Assembly (NCBI RefSeq): GCF_900460525.1
Contig: NZ_UHIY01000001.1
Location: 4,644,939 to 4,708,938, forward strand
Length of the DNA stretch: 64,000 nt
Direction of reading: 5' to 3'
DNA from: Yersinia kristensenii
Lineage (GTDB): Bacteria; Pseudomonadota; Gammaproteobacteria; Enterobacterales; Enterobacteriaceae
Shown: piece after piece, positions 61,547 through 64,000 of the stretch
Layout of the letters: every line of letters begins with the position of its first letter
How positions within the stretch are numbered: the stretch's first letter is position 1
The notes under the pieces: model-generated
Seen by the model: the letters and a program-made list of their open reading frames with translations, nothing else
What the model was told of the DNA's origin: nothing
The model's database searches: none
Position numbers and translations under genes: made by a program

Positions 61547-62179
61547 TTAATTTCCCGCAAGATCCTGACGCAAATGAGCAATAGCCCGCGCCAGCATTGG
61601 CTGATTAATGCCATGTCCGGTATTGGCATCCAGATCCAATGTCACAGCAGCCCCCAATGCCGTTAAGCACTGCGCGGCGGCGTTGGCCTGTTCTACCGGA
61701 ATAACGCCATCCTGTTCCCCATGAATCAGATGAATGGCCACGTCAACAATAGCTTGCTGTGGCAAGGTGGCGAAACGCCCACTGAACCCGATGACCTGCC
61801 CAGCTAACTGCGGCTGAGCTTTCACCCCTTCCAATGACATAATCGTGCCCTGCGAGAACCCCACCAGTGTGGTTTGCCGTGCACCAAGACCGCTTTGTTG
61901 CTGCCAATAGCGCACAGTGGCAATAAATTCGGGCATCACTTCATCAATACGCCCTTGCCGCCCCTGCTCGGTGATCCCCTGCACAGAAAACCACTGCCGC
62001 CCACCGCCCATGCTGCTGGCAAAAGGCCCATTAATACTGATCACCTGCGCCTGAGGAAAAGCTTGCGCAAAATGGCTGCCGACCGGTGCCATCCCGGCAG
62101 CACTGTCGCCAACACCATGAAATAACAAAATTAATTGCTCTGGCTGCGCCGGTTGCTGCACCACAAATGTGTTTTTCAT
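61547..62179 (-). CDS. ypfH: Esterase YpfH
   Basis: An alpha/beta hydrolase of 210 residues in the phospholipase/carboxylesterase family. The nucleophile Ser is in LVGFSQGTIMS near residue 110, the acid Asp in HGEQDGVIP near 160, and the His in NTGHGINQP near 193; the oxyanion region is LFHGVGDS near 20. E. coli YpfH has esterase activity on short esters. It is cytoplasmic and convergent with ypfN. Confidence 0.93.
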   Translation of the reverse strand: MKNTFVVQQPAQPEQLILLFHGVGDSAAGMAPVGSHFAQAFPQAQVISINGPFASSMGGGRQWFSVQGITEQGRQGRIDEVMPEFIATVRYWQQQSGLGARQTTLVGFSQGTIMSLEGVKAQPQLAGQVIGFSGRFATLPQQAIVDVAIHLIHGEQDGVIPVEQANAAAQCLTALGAAVTLDLDANTGHGINQPMLARAIAHLRQDLAGN

Positions 62180-62284
62180 TCATAGAGGAGCCTTTAGTAT
62201 CCAAATATTGATATGGTTAACTATAGGCCGCTGGTTTGAAAAGGATATTGGGTTTTATTGATGGAGTTGGTGCGGATAATTGAA

Positions 62285-62314
62285 AAGAGTGGCACTGTTC
62301 ATCCCCACTCTTTG
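62285..62314 (-). terminator. Terminator of the sugar isomerase operon
   Basis: AAAGAGTGG (62285-62293) pairs with CCACTCTTT (62306-62314). On the minus strand it runs into TTTTCAATT. It is 67 bases after the isomerase stop. Confidence 0.78.
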
Positions 62315-62380
62315 GAGGCCATGCCATCAAGGCGGGCCGGAGTAAACCTGGCCCTGTTTTTGTTATCAAACTATTTTTAA

Positions 62381-63520
62381 TCAAACATATTTGTTATCGG
62401 TCATTGAGAGCAAAATTAACCCCCGCTGGCTGGCCAATTCGTCCAGTTGCCGACAAGCTACATACAGATGATAAAGTGTCGAGGCCGGCGAAGCACCGCC
62501 CAAGCGCTGGCCCGCGGCATCAATTTCATCACAATACAGCCCAGAGTCCTCCCCCTCGATAAAAGCGGCAAACATATTATCCACATGGCGGCTAATAATA
62601 GTGTCTGGGTTTTGCTCAGGAGAGTGGCGATAATTCACCACATCAGCCTTAATTCGCTCAGTCTGACACCATAAGCGGCTAGCGGCACGTAATGGCTGCC
62701 CGTGCCAAATTACTTCATTCATGACCGCGCCCGTGGCAGGGTTTTCACCATAAGTCTGGGCGAAAAGCTGCAATTCCTGCCGTAATTCATGGGTATCTAT
62801 GCCCGAAAGCTTTTGATATTCATACAGTAACCATGTCCATTCGTGATGATGGCCGGGGTCGACTTGCTGCGAGACGGCCAAAGTGGGCTGCCAACCGCGA
62901 GCAAAAAACTCCACCAGACACCGCTGTTGCTGATTAAATAAATGTTGGGTAAATAAACCGAATAAATCGTGACATTCTTGCTCCCAGCGGGCATCGCCAG
63001 TTGCGTGCCACCAGTTGAGGCAAGCTTCAAACAGATGCATATTGGGGTTTTGGCTTAACCACGCGGGCTTGCGGGTATTCACCGCGTAACCGCCCTCTTC
63101 CAATGCCAGATGCACTTTCATCCAGTCATGGAGTGCTGTTGCACGCCGAAGAAACGCGGTGTCACCGGTGAGCTGATAAATTTCGCTGTAAGCCAGTAAC
63201 GCAAATGCTTGTTCATAGGCGTTAATGTCATCAGCGCCCTCAACCGCCCCTAACGCAAAACACAATGCACCGCCCGGCTGCTGAAAATCGGTGAGTCCTT
63301 TCAGCGCGGCGGTTAGCACCTGCTCACGCCCGTCAATCCAACCGGTTCTGGTTGCATGGGCAAACACATACAACTGCCGGGTTTGTACCCGGCTGCGTAT
63401 CACTGATGATCCTGCGGGTAAGGATTCGGCAAAACGGTTATCCGCCATGCCCTCATGTAAGAACCGTGGCAATGCTTCTGCCCGCATCCACTGACTGAAT
63501 TTTTGCGCTGCATTTAGCAT
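62381..63520 (-). CDS. AGE-family sugar isomerase/epimerase
   Basis: The 379-residue (alpha/alpha)6-barrel protein of the N-acylglucosamine 2-epimerase family is close to mannose/sulfoquinovose isomerases such as YihS. The family residues are Arg in RVQTRQLYVFAHA near residue 44, His in NPNMHLFEACLNWW near 172, the His cluster in DPGHHHEWTWLLYEY near 243, and a late His in HLYVA near 355. Substrate is probably mannose or a related hexose. Its start overlaps the stop of the upstream isomerase-like gene (TAATG), so the two form one operon. Confidence 0.88.
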   Translation of the reverse strand: MLNAAQKFSQWMRAEALPRFLHEGMADNRFAESLPAGSSVIRSRVQTRQLYVFAHATRTGWIDGREQVLTAALKGLTDFQQPGGALCFALGAVEGADDINAYEQAFALLAYSEIYQLTGDTAFLRRATALHDWMKVHLALEEGGYAVNTRKPAWLSQNPNMHLFEACLNWWHATGDARWEQECHDLFGLFTQHLFNQQQRCLVEFFARGWQPTLAVSQQVDPGHHHEWTWLLYEYQKLSGIDTHELRQELQLFAQTYGENPATGAVMNEVIWHGQPLRAASRLWCQTERIKADVVNYRHSPEQNPDTIISRHVDNMFAAFIEGEDSGLYCDEIDAAGQRLGGASPASTLYHLYVACRQLDELASQRGLILLSMTDNKYV

Positions 63521-64000
63521 TATTGTGCTCCCGGTTGGCGCACATTGGCCACAATAATGCCGATCTGTTCACCCTGACAGGCAGTGACGCGGTATTGAGT
63601 GACCGATGCAGGAATCACCAAAGTTTCAGCATAATGAAGGGTATAGGGGGCAAAGGCACCATCCGGGCTATCAATAATGGCTTTCTGTCCTTCAATCAGG
63701 TTCAACATCTGGAAACCGTCGTGAGTGGCAATGGTTACGGCAGAACGTACCCCAATAACGGTGGGTATCGATAAACTCTAGCGCATGTAAACCGGTGGCG
63801 CTCACGGGTGTAATCGGCGTTTTCCTCTTTTTATTTCAACCTGATCGAGCAAATTCTCACGGCACCATGCGGTATCCCGCTCAGCTTGTATCACTTTGCG
63901 ACCATGCTCGATATGCACCGGTCGTGGGCGGTTATCCAACCCCAGACGGCCCCAATCCCACAGTTTGAAGGTAAAATATACGGAGTCGCCGATATCTCCA
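63520..64000 (-). pseudogene. Phosphomannose-isomerase-like gene, C-terminal part with two frameshifts
   Basis: The minus strand from the window edge encodes SVYFTFKLWDWGRLGLDNRP and then RPVHIEHGRKVIQAERDT, stopping at 63804-63802. Adding one base in the four-base run at 63820-63823 would continue the frame into TPITPVSATGLHALEFIDTH. Another single base in the run at 63750-63753 then leads into VRSAVTIATHDGFQMLNLIEG, reading to the stop at 63520. The cupin-like end (ETLVIPASVTQYRV) fits a class I mannose-6-phosphate isomerase-like protein. It is cut by the window edge, so the N-terminus is unseen. It may be a pseudogene or contain sequence errors. Confidence 0.72.

Overview
The window looks like a chromosomal segment of a Yersinia species, most likely of the Y. 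enterocolitica group. The evidence is the protein sequences, the moderate G+C content, and several ERIC repeats, two of them exactly 127 bp. The backbone follows the order known around 54-56 min of the Escherichia coli map (cysZ-cysK-ptsHI-crr, cysM, cysAWTP, yfeXY, ypeA-hemF, maeB, nudK, acrD-ypfM, yffB-dapE-ypfN-ypfH). Blocks not found at these points in E. coli are inserted between these genes. No rRNA, tRNA or CRISPR array was seen.

Region 1 (1-12.4 kb) holds sulfur assimilation and the sugar phosphotransferase core: cysZ (cut by the window edge), cysK, ptsH, ptsI, crr, a CpxAR-like two-component pair, cysM, and the sulfate/thiosulfate ABC operon cysPTWA. An ERIC element sits between ptsI and crr. 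A terminator separates cysA from cysM.

Region 2 (12.6-19 kb) is a complete sialic acid catabolic cluster: transporter nanT, an RpiR-type regulator, anomerase nanQ, kinase nanK, and divergently epimerase nanE and lyase nanA. Copies of a short palindrome, GGAGT-N3-ACTCC, lie in front of nanT and in the nanK/nanE gap. They are the likely operator of the regulator.

Region 3 (19-34.5 kb) has yfeX-yfeY, an OB-fold periplasmic protein, and an unknown AT-rich gene with an RTX-like start. It then holds an eight-gene operon on the minus strand: a ribose-type ABC importer, an apionate-lactonase-like protein, a Gfo/Idh/MocA dehydrogenase, an aldo-keto reductase, a mercaptopyruvate-type sulfurtransferase and an SDR dehydrogenase. 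This looks like an oxidative sugar-to-lactone-to-acid pathway whose substrate is unknown. An MFS exporter and a TetR regulator follow.

Region 4 (34.6-49.7 kb) is backbone: ypeA, hemF-yaiI, maeB, nudK, periplasmic nitrate reductase napFDABC (without napGH), its response regulator narP divergent from it, a small winged-helix protein, the efflux pump acrD, and the tiny gene ypfM.

Region 5 (49.8-59 kb) is an insertion between ypfM and yffB. It contains a ferric/sugar-phosphate-type ABC importer with a fused double permease, a TPR protein, and two tandem copies of a PAAR-domain toxin plus membrane immunity cassette. The cassettes have almost identical flanks and N-terminal halves but diverged toxin tips and immunity proteins. 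Remnants of a serine recombinase and of an IS3-type transposase lie at the cassette joints.

Region 6 (59-64 kb) returns to backbone (yffB, dapE, ypfN, ypfH) and ends in a sugar isomerase pair. Two genes here, an M15 peptidase and a phosphomannose-isomerase-like gene, each carry two single-base frameshifts in short homopolymers. These are either pseudogenes or sequence errors.
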